Shown: positions 8,205-18,351, numbered from the stretch's first letter. The stretch: DNA of 64,000 bases from Sphingobacterium rhinopitheci (GCF_022627575.1 NZ_JADEYQ010000004.1:1-64000); one strand, 5' to 3'. Numbers and translations are program-made. Notes: generated by a model not told the origin, from the sequence alone.

Positions 8205-8244
8205 TTTCTGTAAATATTTCAATTAAATTTTAAATTCTTTTGCC

Positions 8245-8281
8245 AAAAAAAGCTGAGGTTGTGAGAGACTCAGCTTTTTTA
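8245..8281. terminator. Bidirectional terminator
   Basis: AGCTGAG (8251-8257) pairs with CTCAGCT (8269-8275), bounded by A and T runs. It sits between the convergent 88-aa gene and the DUF2891 gene and can serve both. Confidence 0.85.
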
Positions 8282-8293
8282 GTATAAAAAATG

Positions 8294-9415
8294 CTATTGA
8301 GCATGCTTCAAGGCATACAATGCAAATGTTCCCAACCAATGTGATCCCATATAATCATCTTGAGCAGACAAATTAGCTAACGAAAACTGAAGGTGATCAT
8401 CAGCAATCTTACGTAAGTGCCCTAAATCTAACTCACTTTTTTGTGATATCCCATATAAGCAAGCTGCTCTACTATAGTTTAAACCATCAAGATGCACTAA
8501 TTTACCATCTGTACGATCCTTCACTACAGCCGGCTTAAGGACAAATCCTTTATCAAATATTGGCGCCATAAACTTATTTAACCAGATATCATATTCTTGG
8601 CCTTCCATGATCTTAGACATGAAATAAGCTTCCTCTAAGCAAGGAGATATAAAATCATATCCACTAGGTTCATATGCAAGATCACAATTGATATCGTTAC
8701 TAAATAAGCGTTTTCCGTGCTCTACAATTGCGTTTTCAAACTTTTTGTTGCCAACCGCTCTTGCGTAATCCAAGGATAAGGATAATCCAAATGCGGAATT
8801 GTCATGCTGACCAGCACGTATTGGATAAACTAATTTGGGTAAATATTCTATATAGCGATCCACCAAAAGATCAACTAATGGTTGTAAATCATTCCTCCAT
8901 CGCTTAGCATCAGTATCATCCCAATTGCCAAGGCTTTCTTGTAATTTGAACAACCAAGCCCAGCCATAGGTACGCTCAAAGGAAAGGTTATTTGGATCTT
9001 CAAAAAAAGCTTTTTCTATAGCTACATTATCAGGTGTAATATGCTGATTCAACAACGTTCTGATAGCAGCGTCTTTATCTAGATTTGGAAATTGTTGCAA
9101 AAGCTCTACAATAGACCAATAACCATGAACGGAGGAATGCCAATCAAAGCAACCATAAAATATAGGCCTTAATGCTTTAGGCGTCTTCAAATCAGCATCA
9201 GAGCCCAATACTTGTCCCAATTTATTGGGGTACTCTACTTCTAAACAATGTGTAGGCAACGAAATAATATGCTTAGCTAAATCCGCTGACAATACTATTT
9301 TTGTAATAGTATCCGCATCTATAGCATACTGACTAGTAGATTTATTATCTGTACAGGAGGATAAATATACAAAGGAAGTAATCAGTGTAATAAATAGTTT
9401 GTTCTTGGCTATCAT
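8294..9415 (-). CDS. DUF2891 family lipoprotein
   Basis: Secreted lipoprotein of 373 aa, with an N-terminal hydrophobic helix and lipobox LSSC at about residue 21. The body matches the DUF2891 family: HCLEVEYPNKLGQVLGS, a PIFYGCFDWHSSVHGYW motif rich in conserved W and H, AGQHDNSAFGLSLSLDYA, and the C-terminal DDYMGSHWLGTFALYAL. The arrangement suggests an alpha/alpha-toroid glycan-active enzyme fold, but no activity is established for the family. Monocistronic, convergent with the 88-aa gene. Confidence 0.85.
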   Translation of the reverse strand: MIAKNKLFITLITSFVYLSSCTDNKSTSQYAIDADTITKIVLSADLAKHIISLPTHCLEVEYPNKLGQVLGSDADLKTPKALRPIFYGCFDWHSSVHGYWSIVELLQQFPNLDKDAAIRTLLNQHITPDNVAIEKAFFEDPNNLSFERTYGWAWLFKLQESLGNWDDTDAKRWRNDLQPLVDLLVDRYIEYLPKLVYPIRAGQHDNSAFGLSLSLDYARAVGNKKFENAIVEHGKRLFSNDINCDLAYEPSGYDFISPCLEEAYFMSKIMEGQEYDIWLNKFMAPIFDKGFVLKPAVVKDRTDGKLVHLDGLNYSRAACLYGISQKSELDLGHLRKIADDHLQFSLANLSAQDDYMGSHWLGTFALYALKHAQ

Positions 9416-9504
9416 TTTGTGTACATATTATTTATTTACTAAAAATACTAATATTTTCTTAGTTGCCCTAAAAGCTGTAGTGAATAAATCGAAACGGCAA
9501 CACA

Positions 9505-9541
9505 TAAAAAAGCCCCAAAAAGTGATTTACTCTTGGGGCAT
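9505..9541 (-). terminator. Terminator of the RNA helicase gene
   Basis: On the minus strand GCCCCAA and TTGGGGC pair around a 14-nt loop, followed by a T run. Confidence 0.85.
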
Positions 9542-9561
9542 TGTTAATATTCAACAATAGA

Positions 9562-10953
9562 TTATCCTCTACGAGAACGGCTTCTTCCTTCCGAACTAGC
9601 AGATGATCTGCCTCCTGAAGAAGCACTTGATTTACCAGATGATCTGTTGCTCCAACTGCTGCTAGAACCAGATTTACGTTCTTTATTTTTATCTATTTGT
9701 TTTTTGTGTCTTAGGTCAGGCTTACCAGAAGTAGCTTCCTCCCCTTTTCCCTTGCCTTTGCCCTTAGCTTTTGGCTTCGAAGAATCAGCCTTCGCTCTTT
9801 CCAAAAATTGTGGAGACATACTCAAACCACTCATCACCTTTACAGGTAATTCAAAGCCTATAGTATATTGTATATCCTTGATATAAGGAATCTCTTCTAC
9901 ATCACAGAATGAAATCGCAAAACCCTCAGCTCCAGCTCTACCCGATCTACCGATACGGTGTACATACGACTCCGGCATATTGGGCAACTCATAGTTGATC
10001 ACGTATTTCAACAAGTCTATGTCAATACCACGCGCGGCGATATCTGTCGCCACAAGTACCTTAATAGATTTTGCTTTAAAATCCTCTAAGGCACGCTGAC
10101 GTGCATTTTGAGACTTGTTACCGTGAATGGCTGCAGATGTAATATTATTTTTATCTAAAAACTTAACTAAGCGATCTGCACCATGTTTGGTACGTGTAAA
10201 TACCAATACAGACTCATCAACTTCTGAAGCAAGCAAATTCAATAATGCTTTATTCTTATTCGCTTTCTCAATATAATATAAAGTCTGTTGAATAGTCTCT
10301 GCTGTAGTTGATGCTGGTGTTACTTCTACTTTGGCAGGATTACTTAAGATATTATCAGCTAAAGCTTGAATATCTTTAGGCATTGTAGCCGAGAAAAATA
10401 AGGTTTGACGACGCTCGGGAATAAGCTTCAACACACGCTTAACATCGTGAATGAAACCCATATCCAACATTCTATCAGCCTCGTCCAATACAAGAATCTC
10501 AATCTTATCCAGCCATACGATCTTTTGGTTTACTAAATCTAATAACCTTCCTGGTGTAGCGATCAAAATATCAACACCCTGACGCAATGTTTGCACTTGA
10601 CTAAATTGATTGACACCACCAAAGATAACGCTGTGTTTCAACTTCAAATTTTCACCATAGTCACGGAAAGACTCTCCGATCTGAATGGCCAACTCACGCG
10701 TCGGCGTCAATATCAATGTACGGATTGATCCTCTTTTGTGATCTTTAGGCTTGAAGTTGTTTAATAACTGAAGAATAGGAATAGCAAATGCGGCAGTTTT
10801 ACCGGTACCTGTTTGTGCACATCCCAATATATCTTTTCCTTTTAATACTTCAGGAATAGCTTGCTCTTGAATTGGTGTAGGATTCTCATAACCCAATTTC
10901 TCTAATGCCGCCAAAATAGGTGCACTTACTTTTAAATCTTTAAAAGTTGTCAT
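9562..10953 (-). CDS. DEAD-box ATP-dependent RNA helicase, RhlE type
   Basis: RNA helicase of 463 aa that unwinds short RNA duplexes in ribosome assembly or mRNA turnover. All motifs are present: a Q motif before residue 30, AQTGTGKT (46-53), PTRELA (84-89), TPGR (133-136), DEAD (157-160), SAT (188-190) and HRIGRSGRAG (332-341). The last 70 residues are a basic, Lys/Gly then Ser/Arg-rich low-complexity tail (GKGKGKG, then SGGRSSASS) typical of RhlE-like proteins and probably RNA binding. The 244-bp upstream region holds several inverted repeats, so a regulated leader is possible. Confidence 0.93.
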   Translation of the reverse strand: MTTFKDLKVSAPILAALEKLGYENPTPIQEQAIPEVLKGKDILGCAQTGTGKTAAFAIPILQLLNNFKPKDHKRGSIRTLILTPTRELAIQIGESFRDYGENLKLKHSVIFGGVNQFSQVQTLRQGVDILIATPGRLLDLVNQKIVWLDKIEILVLDEADRMLDMGFIHDVKRVLKLIPERRQTLFFSATMPKDIQALADNILSNPAKVEVTPASTTAETIQQTLYYIEKANKNKALLNLLASEVDESVLVFTRTKHGADRLVKFLDKNNITSAAIHGNKSQNARQRALEDFKAKSIKVLVATDIAARGIDIDLLKYVINYELPNMPESYVHRIGRSGRAGAEGFAISFCDVEEIPYIKDIQYTIGFELPVKVMSGLSMSPQFLERAKADSSKPKAKGKGKGKGEEATSGKPDLRHKKQIDKNKERKSGSSSSWSNRSSGKSSASSGGRSSASSEGRSRSRRG

Positions 10954-11044
10954 ATATAAAATTAAAGCAGTTTAATGTGTAAAGAATAACCACTTGCATT
11001 TATAGTCACCTATTGCAGCTTTAAAGCTTTCTTTACTTTTTAAA

Positions 11045-11102
11045 AATTGTCACTTCATCACTCATGATGTGACATACTTGTATACCCGTATTAGGGTATA
11101 CC
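11045..11102. other. Inverted repeats upstream of the helicase gene
   Basis: GTATACCC (11080-11087) pairs with GGGTATAC (11094-11101) around a 6-nt loop. Immediately before it, GTCAC...CATCA at about 11049 can pair with TGATG-TGAC ending at about 11073. This stretch separates rpmA's terminator from the helicase start and may be part of a helicase leader. No function is assigned. Confidence 0.35.
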
Positions 11103-11149
11103 AAATTATCCTCCTATACTTTTCTTGTATAGAATAATAATTCAACAAG

Positions 11150-11178
11150 AAAAGCCGCTAAGAAACTCAGCGGCTTTC
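11150..11178 (-). terminator. Terminator of rplU-rpmA
   Basis: On the minus strand AAAGCCGCT pairs with AGCGGCTTT and ends in a TTTTCTT tract, about 20 bp after the rpmA stop. Confidence 0.85.
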
Positions 11179-11197
11179 GATTATCGTTAGGTAAACC

Positions 11198-11461
11198 TTA
11201 GTTTTGCTCAGCAGCAACTACTGAAACGTAAGATTTGTTATTCGCTTTTTTGCGGAATACTACAGTACCTTCTACTAAAGCATATAAAGTATGGTCTTTA
11301 CCAATACCTACGTTAGCGTCAGGGTTGTGTACAGTACCACGTTGACGAACGATGATGTTACCAGCAATAGCTTGTTGACCACCGAAAATTTTAATACCTA
11401 ATCTCTTACTGTGTGACTCACGGCCGTTCTTAGAACTACCCGCACCTTTTTTATGTGCCAT
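11198..11461 (-). CDS. rpmA: Ribosomal protein bL27
   Basis: Large-subunit protein L27, 87 aa, near the peptidyl transferase centre. The N-terminus [24 protein letters not shown] is canonical, without the cleavable extension found in Firmicutes, and is followed by IIVRQRGT...HPG-like [17 protein letters not shown]. It is the second gene of the conserved rplU-rpmA operon, 44 bp after rplU. Confidence 0.99.
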   Translation of the reverse strand: MAHKKGAGSSKNGRESHSKRLGIKIFGGQQAIAGNIIVRQRGTVHNPDANVGIGKDHTLYALVEGTVVFRKKANNKSYVSVVAAEQN

Positions 11462-11505
11462 TTCTTTATCTTAATTTATGACTCTCGTCAGATTAAAAAA
11501 TTCGA

Positions 11506-11817
11506 TTATAAACTGATACCAGTGATCTGGATTTTAGTGAATTGTTGACGGTGACCGTTTTTCTTTTTGTAACCTTTACGGCGTTTTTTCTTGAAAACGA
11601 TAACTTTATCACCTTTCAAATGAGACAAAATCGTTGCTGAAACTTTAGCACCTGCGACACTTGGTGTACCTACAGTGAATTTGCCATCATTTTCTGCCAA
11701 CAATACATTGTCAAATTCAATACTAGCGCCTTCTTCTCCTTGTAAACGGTGTACAAAAAGATACTGGTCTTTTGCAACCTTAAATTGCTGCCCTGCTATA
11801 TTTACTATTGCGTACAT
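11506..11817 (-). CDS. rplU: Ribosomal protein bL21
   Basis: Large-subunit protein L21, 103 aa, full length. It begins [14 protein letters not shown] and contains the family signature [23 protein letters not shown] near the C-terminus. First gene of the rplU-rpmA operon, with a good promoter upstream. Confidence 0.99.
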   Translation of the reverse strand: MYAIVNIAGQQFKVAKDQYLFVHRLQGEEGASIEFDNVLLAENDGKFTVGTPSVAGAKVSATILSHLKGDKVIVFKKKRRKGYKKKNGHRQQFTKIQITGISL

Positions 11818-11851
11818 TGTTATATAATTTGTTTAATTATTTAATGAAGTG

Positions 11852-11882
11852 CAAAGATATGCGTTTTTTTTGAAATACACAA
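11852..11882 (-). promoter_or_regulatory. rplU-rpmA promoter
   Basis: On the minus strand a TTG at 11882-11880, a 20-bp spacer, then TATCTTTG at 11859-11852, a good Bacteroidota promoter. The leader is about 40 nt. Confidence 0.65.
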
Positions 11883-12033
11883 TACTTATACAGGAAAATA
11901 TTGTTACATACTATCTTTTGGCGCACCTGCACTTTAGTTAAAGATCAGAATCAAAAAAATCCCCTTCAACAATAAATAGCAAACAAATAACGTCATAATT
12001 TAAGCTTGCAAATTAATAAGCTATGCAACTTAC

Positions 12034-12045
12034 GCAAACGTTTGA
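12034..12045. promoter_or_regulatory. Possible LacI-type operator before susC
   Basis: A perfect 10-bp palindrome CAAACGTTTG (12035-12044) lies 93 bp before the SusC start. It shares the AACGTT core of the sites at 23791 and 34503 but not their flanks. The rest of the 320-bp gap between rplU and susC is AT-rich with nothing else clear. Confidence 0.35.
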
Positions 12046-12137
12046 TTATTTTTTTTATTCATATTTAAATAATATTATATATAATATTACGGTATAGAAA
12101 ATAATATTTTCTTTTTCTATAAACCTATTAATATAAT

Positions 12138-15100
12138 ATGATGAACAAAATCAAAAATCCGTACCTGGGGAAATTCTACCCAATCACCTCAGCATTAATG
12201 CTAGCGTTGATAGTTTCGCAAACAACTTACGCCTCAACACATGGCGTAGTCGAGATGCCTATTACCAACCGTACCCAACAAACCATAATAGGAAATGTGT
12301 CTGCAGAAGGCAGCCCACTCGATGGTGTCACTGTATCCATTAAAGAAAAACCTTCTGTAGCAGTATCTACTGATAGTGATGGTCATTTTTCAATCAATGC
12401 ATCTATTGGTCAAACTTTAGTATTTAAAAGAATTGGCTACGCGACACATGAACAAAAAATAGATAAAAACAACTTACAAGTGATATTACAATCTACTAAT
12501 GAATCATTAGAAGAGGTAGTTGTAGTAGGATTTGGAACACAAAAGAAAGCTAACTTGACAGGTGCTGTACAAGCTATCAGTGCTAAAGATTTACAAGATC
12601 GCCCTATCACAAATGCTTCAACAGCTATGCAGGGTAAATTTGCGGGTGTTACAATTACACAGAATTCAGGTCAACCTGGTAAAGACGGAGGTACAATTCG
12701 AATTAGAGGTTTAGGTACTATCAACAATTCAAATCCTTTAGTCATCGTTGATGGTATAGAGAGCTCATTAAATAATATCAATCCAAATGATATAGAGAAT
12801 ATATCGGTATTAAAAGATGGACCAAGTGCAGCTATATATGGTTCCAAAGCAGCCAATGGTGTAATTCTTGTTACCACAAAAAAAGGTAAAATAGGAGAAC
12901 CGCAGCTCAATTATGCTGGATATGCGGGCTGGCAAAGCCCAACAAGCCTACCCCAATACATGCGTTCTTATGATAATGCTATCATCCTCAATGAAGCTCT
13001 TACAAATGAAGGAAGAGCGCTACGTTTCACGGATGAAGAGATTGAGGGCTTTAAAACACATTCTAATCTTGACAAATACCCTGACACAGATTGGTTAGGT
13101 TTATTATATACAGGTAGTGGCTTTCAACAATCACATAATATACAATTATCTGGTGCTACAGAAAAAATAAACTACATGGCTTCAGTTGGGTATTTGGGTC
13201 AAAAAGGAGTTATTCCTGTTGCAGAATCTAACCGATACAATATACGCACAAACATAGGTGCTAAAATAACTGAACGACTTCATGTTAATCTAGGGATAGC
13301 CTACAATTATCAAAAAATAAATGAACCAGTTAATCCCTACACAGGCGATATGGCTCAAATATTCAGACAAGCAAATAGAATCCCTTCGTTTATAGCTTAT
13401 AAATATTCAAATGGTTATTATGGTTACTACGGAGACGGCAATCCTATAGCATGGTTAGATATGAAATCCATGGATCGTATTAATAATAAACATACACAAA
13501 TTAACTTTTCGGGAGAATACAAAATATTCGAAGGATTGAAATTCAAACAAGTAGTAGGATTCCAACCATTCGACAATACATCATCAAAATTTGTTAAAGA
13601 AATTCAATTTTATAACAATTTAACCGGAGCACCTACACAAAGACAGGGTGTTAACAACCTAACGGTTTACAATGCCGAAATTGAACGCCTTACCTTACAA
13701 TCTCTATTAACATATGACAAAAGCTTCGGTAAGAATCAAATCAATGCATTAGCAGGTTTCATGGATGAAACCAATACTGCGAATTATTCTTCTGCTTATC
13801 GACAAGGATTCCTTAACACAAACTTAGAAGAATTAGTTCTTGGAGATAGTGAGGGTCAAGTCGCAACAGGTGGTGCCCGAAAAAATATTTTACGATCATT
13901 TTTTGGTAGATTAAACTACAGTTTTGACGGAAAATATTTAATTGAAGGTAATATTCGTCATGATGGTACTTCCAGATTTATCGGCACCAACAAATGGTCT
14001 ACATTCCCTTCTTTTTCTGCGGGATGGAGAATCTCACAAGAAAGCTTTTTCCAGAATTCAAGCTTAGCAAATAGTATTTCTGAATTAAAACTTAGAGGTG
14101 GTTGGGGTAAATTAGGTAATCAGACACTAATAGCTGTAGCAGAAAATACCTACCCTTCTGCAGATCTATACTACCCTGCTTTAGATGTATTCACATCAGG
14201 CTATAACTACCCTATTGGATCAGGATTAGCATCCGGTGGTACAGTTGTATCTCCAGGAAACCCTATGATTCGATGGGAAGAAACTGTAAGTACTAATATT
14301 GGAATAGACCTTAACTTTAAAAACAATTTGGGATTTGTAATCGATTATTTTGATCGTAAAACAAATGACATGCTATTAGAACCTCCTGTACCTGCTCAAT
14401 ATGGTGTAAGTAGAGCTCCATACTTTAACGCAGCCAAGGGACGTAACAGAGGTATAGAATTACAAGTTAATTATTCAAACCAATCTGGTGAATTAAAATA
14501 CAACATCAGTGCTAATGCTTCTTACATCAAGAATGAACTAGCAGATTGGAATCAGCAAGAGCAACCTTATAATAGTTATTTTGTATACAAAATAGGTGCT
14601 CCTATGCGTTCATTCTATGGCTATGAAACTTTGGGTATATACCGTACAGATGAAGAATACAAAAACTCCGGAGTAATTGGTGTTAACAACAATGTAGGAG
14701 CAGGAGATTTAATCTATAAAGATCAAAATGGCGATGGAAAAATTGATGGTCAAGATCGCGTTTATTTGGGATCGCCAGACCCTAAATACATATTTGGATT
14801 AACGGCTAACTTTAATTACAAAGCTTTTGATTTGAGCATGTTTTTCCAAGGTGCTGCAGACGTAAAAGGATACCTTTGGGGCGAAGCGATTGGTACAATT
14901 TCTGGCTCCGGAAAACCAAATATTATATTTGAAGATCGTTTCAATAGCGTAACCAACCCAAATGGATCGATGCCTAGAGCATTGACGACATGGGTTCAAA
15001 ATAGTCCAGAAAATACACCTTCAGATTTTTGGTTACAAAATGCGAGTTATTTACGTTTAAAAAATATAACGCTAGGGTACAATTTGCCACAACATATTGT

Positions 15101-15266
15101 ATCTAGAATGGGTATCAAAGGGTTAAAAGTATATTACAGTGGACAAAATTTATTAACCTTCACCAGTTTTATGAAAGGATTTGATCCAGAAGCTCCTGCG
15201 AGCACAAGAGGTAATTATTACCCACAAGTAATAACAAATACATTTGGCCTAAACATTAATTTTTAA
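12138..15266 (+). CDS. SusC/RagA-type TonB-linked outer-membrane receptor
   Basis: Outer-membrane transporter of 1042 aa for glycans or other large nutrients, energised by TonB. It has an N-terminal signal (…LMLALIVSQTTYA), then a carboxypeptidase-regulatory-like domain (about residues 45-115, IIGNVSAEGSPLDGVTVSIK), a TonB-box-like EEVVVVGFGTQKK, a plug domain with the SusC signature GTIRIRGLGTINNSNPLVIVDG, and a long beta-barrel ending in aromatic residue F (GLNINF). There is no N-terminal anti-sigma-interacting extension. Paired 11 bp upstream of a susD gene, so the two form a transport complex. The substrate cannot be read from the window. Confidence 0.96.
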   Translation: MMNKIKNPYLGKFYPITSALMLALIVSQTTYASTHGVVEMPITNRTQQTIIGNVSAEGSPLDGVTVSIKEKPSVAVSTDSDGHFSINASIGQTLVFKRIGYATHEQKIDKNNLQVILQSTNESLEEVVVVGFGTQKKANLTGAVQAISAKDLQDRPITNASTAMQGKFAGVTITQNSGQPGKDGGTIRIRGLGTINNSNPLVIVDGIESSLNNINPNDIENISVLKDGPSAAIYGSKAANGVILVTTKKGKIGEPQLNYAGYAGWQSPTSLPQYMRSYDNAIILNEALTNEGRALRFTDEEIEGFKTHSNLDKYPDTDWLGLLYTGSGFQQSHNIQLSGATEKINYMASVGYLGQKGVIPVAESNRYNIRTNIGAKITERLHVNLGIAYNYQKINEPVNPYTGDMAQIFRQANRIPSFIAYKYSNGYYGYYGDGNPIAWLDMKSMDRINNKHTQINFSGEYKIFEGLKFKQVVGFQPFDNTSSKFVKEIQFYNNLTGAPTQRQGVNNLTVYNAEIERLTLQSLLTYDKSFGKNQINALAGFMDETNTANYSSAYRQGFLNTNLEELVLGDSEGQVATGGARKNILRSFFGRLNYSFDGKYLIEGNIRHDGTSRFIGTNKWSTFPSFSAGWRISQESFFQNSSLANSISELKLRGGWGKLGNQTLIAVAENTYPSADLYYPALDVFTSGYNYPIGSGLASGGTVVSPGNPMIRWEETVSTNIGIDLNFKNNLGFVIDYFDRKTNDMLLEPPVPAQYGVSRAPYFNAAKGRNRGIELQVNYSNQSGELKYNISANASYIKNELADWNQQEQPYNSYFVYKIGAPMRSFYGYETLGIYRTDEEYKNSGVIGVNNNVGAGDLIYKDQNGDGKIDGQDRVYLGSPDPKYIFGLTANFNYKAFDLSMFFQGAADVKGYLWGEAIGTISGSGKPNIIFEDRFNSVTNPNGSMPRALTTWVQNSPENTPSDFWLQNASYLRLKNITLGYNLPQHIVSRMGIKGLKVYYSGQNLLTFTSFMKGFDPEAPASTRGNYYPQVITNTFGLNINF

Positions 15267-15277
15267 TACAACAAACC

Positions 15278-16858
15278 ATGCTTAATAAATTTAAATATAT
15301 CCTTATCGCAAGTGCTATAGGTTTTACATCTTGCGAAACACTAGACCAAATACCACTAGATCAGTTAGAAGTTGAGACATTCTGGAAAACACAGGCTGAA
15401 GTTGAGTATGCTGTAACAGGTCTTTATAATGGCTGGGAAGTAGGTTCGCAAATATTCTATATGGATTGTGTATCCGATAATTCGAATTCGGATTTCCCTT
15501 GGGAAGGTTTCCAAGCCTTAGGCAACGGTACTGCTAGCCCTACCAATGCAGGAAACGCATCTTCACGATACAGCTATATCCATATCCGAAGAGCAAATTT
15601 AATATTGGAAAATATTGATAAAGCACCAATTTCAGAAGATATTATAAAAAGATTAAAAGCAGAAGTACGTGTAATTCGAGCATATAAATACCTTGATTTG
15701 GTTACATTATTTGGTGATGTACCTTTAATTACAAATACAACGACATTAGACGAGTCGTATATAGAGGCTACAAAAAGAGCAGAAATATTTGCCTTCGTAG
15801 AAAAGGAATTTCAAGAAGCTGCTGCTGACTTACCTACAGTTCCTGAAAAAGGGAGAATGTCTAAAGGCTCAGCTTTAGGATTCTTAGCCCGAACATTCGC
15901 ATTTCAAAAGAAACACCAAGAAGTTATCACTGTAACTCAACAAATAATTGACCTTGGAGTATACAATTTATTTGCAGATTATGCTGGTATATTTGAAGAA
16001 GCAAACAAAGGTAATTCAGAAGTAATATCGGATATTCAATATATAGAGAAGACATTTGGATATACTGACTTGGGTATCATGATCCCCAATTCATTGGGGG
16101 GCTGGAGTTCCATTGTACCTACCCAAAAACTAGTAGATGCCTATGAAACCATCGATGGTGAAACGATTGAAGAATCTGCTACTTACGATGTGTTAAAACC
16201 ATTCAAAGACAGAGACCCTAGATTTGAAGCTACGGTATTATATCCAGGAGCATTATATGCTGGCGATATTTTCGATCCCCTATCTCCAATATCGAAAGAT
16301 TACCCTTCAGGACCTGACAATGCTTCTAGCACTGCATACAACTATAAAAAATACATCCAAAACCCTAAGGCATATTCTAATGTTTGGAATGTAGGTGTAA
16401 ATATAATTGTACAACGCTATGCAGAAATATTACTACTTAATGCGGAAGCAAAAATTGAATTAAACACGGTAGATAATACAGTCTATACAAACATCAATCT
16501 TGTACGCCAAAGAGCAGGACTACCAGCAGTAGATCAAGCGAAATATAATGGACAAATTAAACTCCGTGAATTGATACGTCGTGAGTTTCGAGCAGAATTT
16601 GCAGGTGAAGGAAGACGCTGGTTTGATATCATTCGTTGGGGCATTGCCAATGATGTTATGAATGGTCCTGTATATGGTTCTCTTTCCAAAGGAACTGTAA
16701 ACCCGACTACTGGCGAAGTAACATTTACCTCTGCTACAGACCGCTTTTATGTTGATGACAGGGTATTTACTGTAGGGAAAAATGAACTTTGGCCAATACC
16801 ACAATCTGCAATAGATGCTAGCAAAGGTACATTAAAACAAAACCCCGGGTACAATTAA
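15278..16858 (+). CDS. SusD/RagB-type nutrient-binding lipoprotein
   Basis: Surface lipoprotein of 526 aa that caps the SusC barrel and binds the substrate. Lipobox FTSC at about residue 19, then the ETLDQIPLDQLEVETFWKT start typical of the family, TPR-like helices (EVRVIRAYKYLDLVTLFGDVPLIT), and the RagB C-terminal domain with REFRAEFAGEGRRWFDIIRWG and ELWPIPQSAID...QNPGYN. Co-transcribed with the upstream susC and followed by a terminator. No glycosidase or regulator is attached, so this is a minimal uptake pair. Confidence 0.96.
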   Translation: MLNKFKYILIASAIGFTSCETLDQIPLDQLEVETFWKTQAEVEYAVTGLYNGWEVGSQIFYMDCVSDNSNSDFPWEGFQALGNGTASPTNAGNASSRYSYIHIRRANLILENIDKAPISEDIIKRLKAEVRVIRAYKYLDLVTLFGDVPLITNTTTLDESYIEATKRAEIFAFVEKEFQEAAADLPTVPEKGRMSKGSALGFLARTFAFQKKHQEVITVTQQIIDLGVYNLFADYAGIFEEANKGNSEVISDIQYIEKTFGYTDLGIMIPNSLGGWSSIVPTQKLVDAYETIDGETIEESATYDVLKPFKDRDPRFEATVLYPGALYAGDIFDPLSPISKDYPSGPDNASSTAYNYKKYIQNPKAYSNVWNVGVNIIVQRYAEILLLNAEAKIELNTVDNTVYTNINLVRQRAGLPAVDQAKYNGQIKLRELIRREFRAEFAGEGRRWFDIIRWGIANDVMNGPVYGSLSKGTVNPTTGEVTFTSATDRFYVDDRVFTVGKNELWPIPQSAIDASKGTLKQNPGYN

Positions 16859-16940
16859 ATTAAAAACTAAGATGTTGCTCATTCGAAATCTATGATTTTA
16901 AATCAGATTTTAAACTGATCGACTATTTTCAATCCATCAC

Positions 16941-16981
16941 AAAGGACCAAATTCATGTTGAATTCTGGTCCTTTGTCTTTT
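16941..16981 (+). terminator. Terminator of susC-susD
   Basis: AAAGGACCA and TGGTCCTTT (ending 16974) pair, with an inner GAATT/AATTC extension, followed by GTCTTTT. Confidence 0.85.
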
Positions 16982-17084
16982 AACATAGGATAAAAGTAAA
17001 AAAATTTTTGATATCAAATCACCTCTATAGTTTTTTAGGATTATACCTATTCTGGATTACTATGTTATTAGTTTATCGATATTA

Positions 17085-17660
17085 TTATTTCACAAATCTT
17101 AATTCAGCATGAAATAAGACTTCGACATCTACCAACTCATAATCATCATCGTAAATAGGATTATATAAAAATAGATAAACAGATTTATTGAAATTATCAA
17201 CCTTAAATATTTTATTATTTAGCAAATCATCAAATTTCTCAATAGTACGAATACCTTCCCAATTATCATAAGTACCTATAGGATGAGGGTCAAAACGATG
17301 ATCTTTTTGGTCATCATAATACCAATAACTAGGTGCTTGATCCGAAATAAACATACTACGGTCTGCATTAAACAACACTTCTGCCATTCCAGTATTCGCG
17401 AACCAAGGTACTTCAAGATCAGCCTCTCCTAATGCGGATAAATAAATATCCCTATCAAAAGTAACTCCGATTAGAAAACCGTTATAACCTTTAGAATTTA
17501 GTTTAATTGAAAAGGGTTTATTATTCAGATTATACACATTATGCTTATTCTTTATTTCTATTCCCTTTTGAAAGAAAGATACCTTAAAACTGTTATCCTG
17601 CGCTTGTAAGTTACTAGTACTTATACAAAGTAACCAAAAGAAGAGTATTCCTTTTATCAT
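17085..17660 (-). CDS. Unknown secreted protein, end of sigma-factor operon
   Basis: Protein of 191 aa with a Sec signal peptide (WLLCISTSNLQAQ, cleavage after AQ) and no lipobox. The mature part has an aromatic-rich centre (PSYWYYDDQKDH, PIGTYDNWEG) and an acidic YDDDYELVDVEV stretch. I recognise no domain. Third gene after an ECF sigma factor and a membrane protein on the same strand, so it may be the extracytoplasmic output or sensor of that system. Confidence 0.65.
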   Translation of the reverse strand: MIKGILFFWLLCISTSNLQAQDNSFKVSFFQKGIEIKNKHNVYNLNNKPFSIKLNSKGYNGFLIGVTFDRDIYLSALGEADLEVPWFANTGMAEVLFNADRSMFISDQAPSYWYYDDQKDHRFDPHPIGTYDNWEGIRTIEKFDDLLNNKIFKVDNFNKSVYLFLYNPIYDDDYELVDVEVLFHAELRFVK

Positions 17661-17700
17661 AAAATTTTATTTGTACCAGATAATAAATAATGAAGCAAAT

Positions 17701-18351
17701 TTAAAACTCATTATTATCTCTTAATAAATCTAAGGTAATTTTCAATTGTTTTAAGTGTTTACCATACAAATAATTAATAGCATAATATAAACCTACCATC
17801 ATCATGATAGTAAAAACTACCATAAATAGTAAAAAAAATGGTAAAAGATCCCCTATATGGTCCATTGATTTAGAAATTAAATTATCCTCTCCTTTTACAA
17901 ATTTTAAATTTGCGCCAATATACCCCAAACTTAAACCACAAGAAAGGCCCATTATTAACGCTACCAAATTAAATGTATAATAAAAATCAATAAATGATCT
18001 CAGTTCGTAATAAAACCACCACAAATTATCCTTCATGGAATAGCTAAGCTTATATGATTTCTTGTAGAAACGGTAAAATTTAAGAAGAAAAAAAACGGCT
18101 ATAATCGAAAAAGTAATATAAAAACTCCATGCAACAAAAAGTAGTATTTGGTGTACAAAGATTAAATATGGTACCAGCACTAATGCAGCAAGACCGATGA
18201 TAAGCATAACAATCAATCCCCAGAAATCATTTTTCATATTTCTACGCACCTTATCTATAGCATTGTTACTACGCTTTAATTCTAATGGCGGTATAGATTG
18301 ATAAGGAATAATCTCCCTACCCCACTGATTTTTTAATTCATCAAAATTCAT
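17701..18351 (-). CDS. Membrane protein next to ECF sigma factor, possible anti-sigma
   Basis: Protein of 216 aa starting MNFDELKNQWGREI, a soluble N-terminus of about 40 residues followed by four hydrophobic helices (about residues 44-62, 70-90, 120-145 and 165-195). The cytoplasmic start MNFDELKNxW is a pattern seen in small Bacteroidota proteins encoded with sigma factors. Its start overlaps the end of the sigma factor gene by 11 bp, implying translational coupling, so an anti-sigma role is plausible but unproven. Confidence 0.65.
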   Translation of the reverse strand: MNFDELKNQWGREIIPYQSIPPLELKRSNNAIDKVRRNMKNDFWGLIVMLIIGLAALVLVPYLIFVHQILLFVAWSFYITFSIIAVFFLLKFYRFYKKSYKLSYSMKDNLWWFYYELRSFIDFYYTFNLVALIMGLSCGLSLGYIGANLKFVKGEDNLISKSMDHIGDLLPFFLLFMVVFTIMMMVGLYYAINYLYGKHLKQLKITLDLLRDNNEF

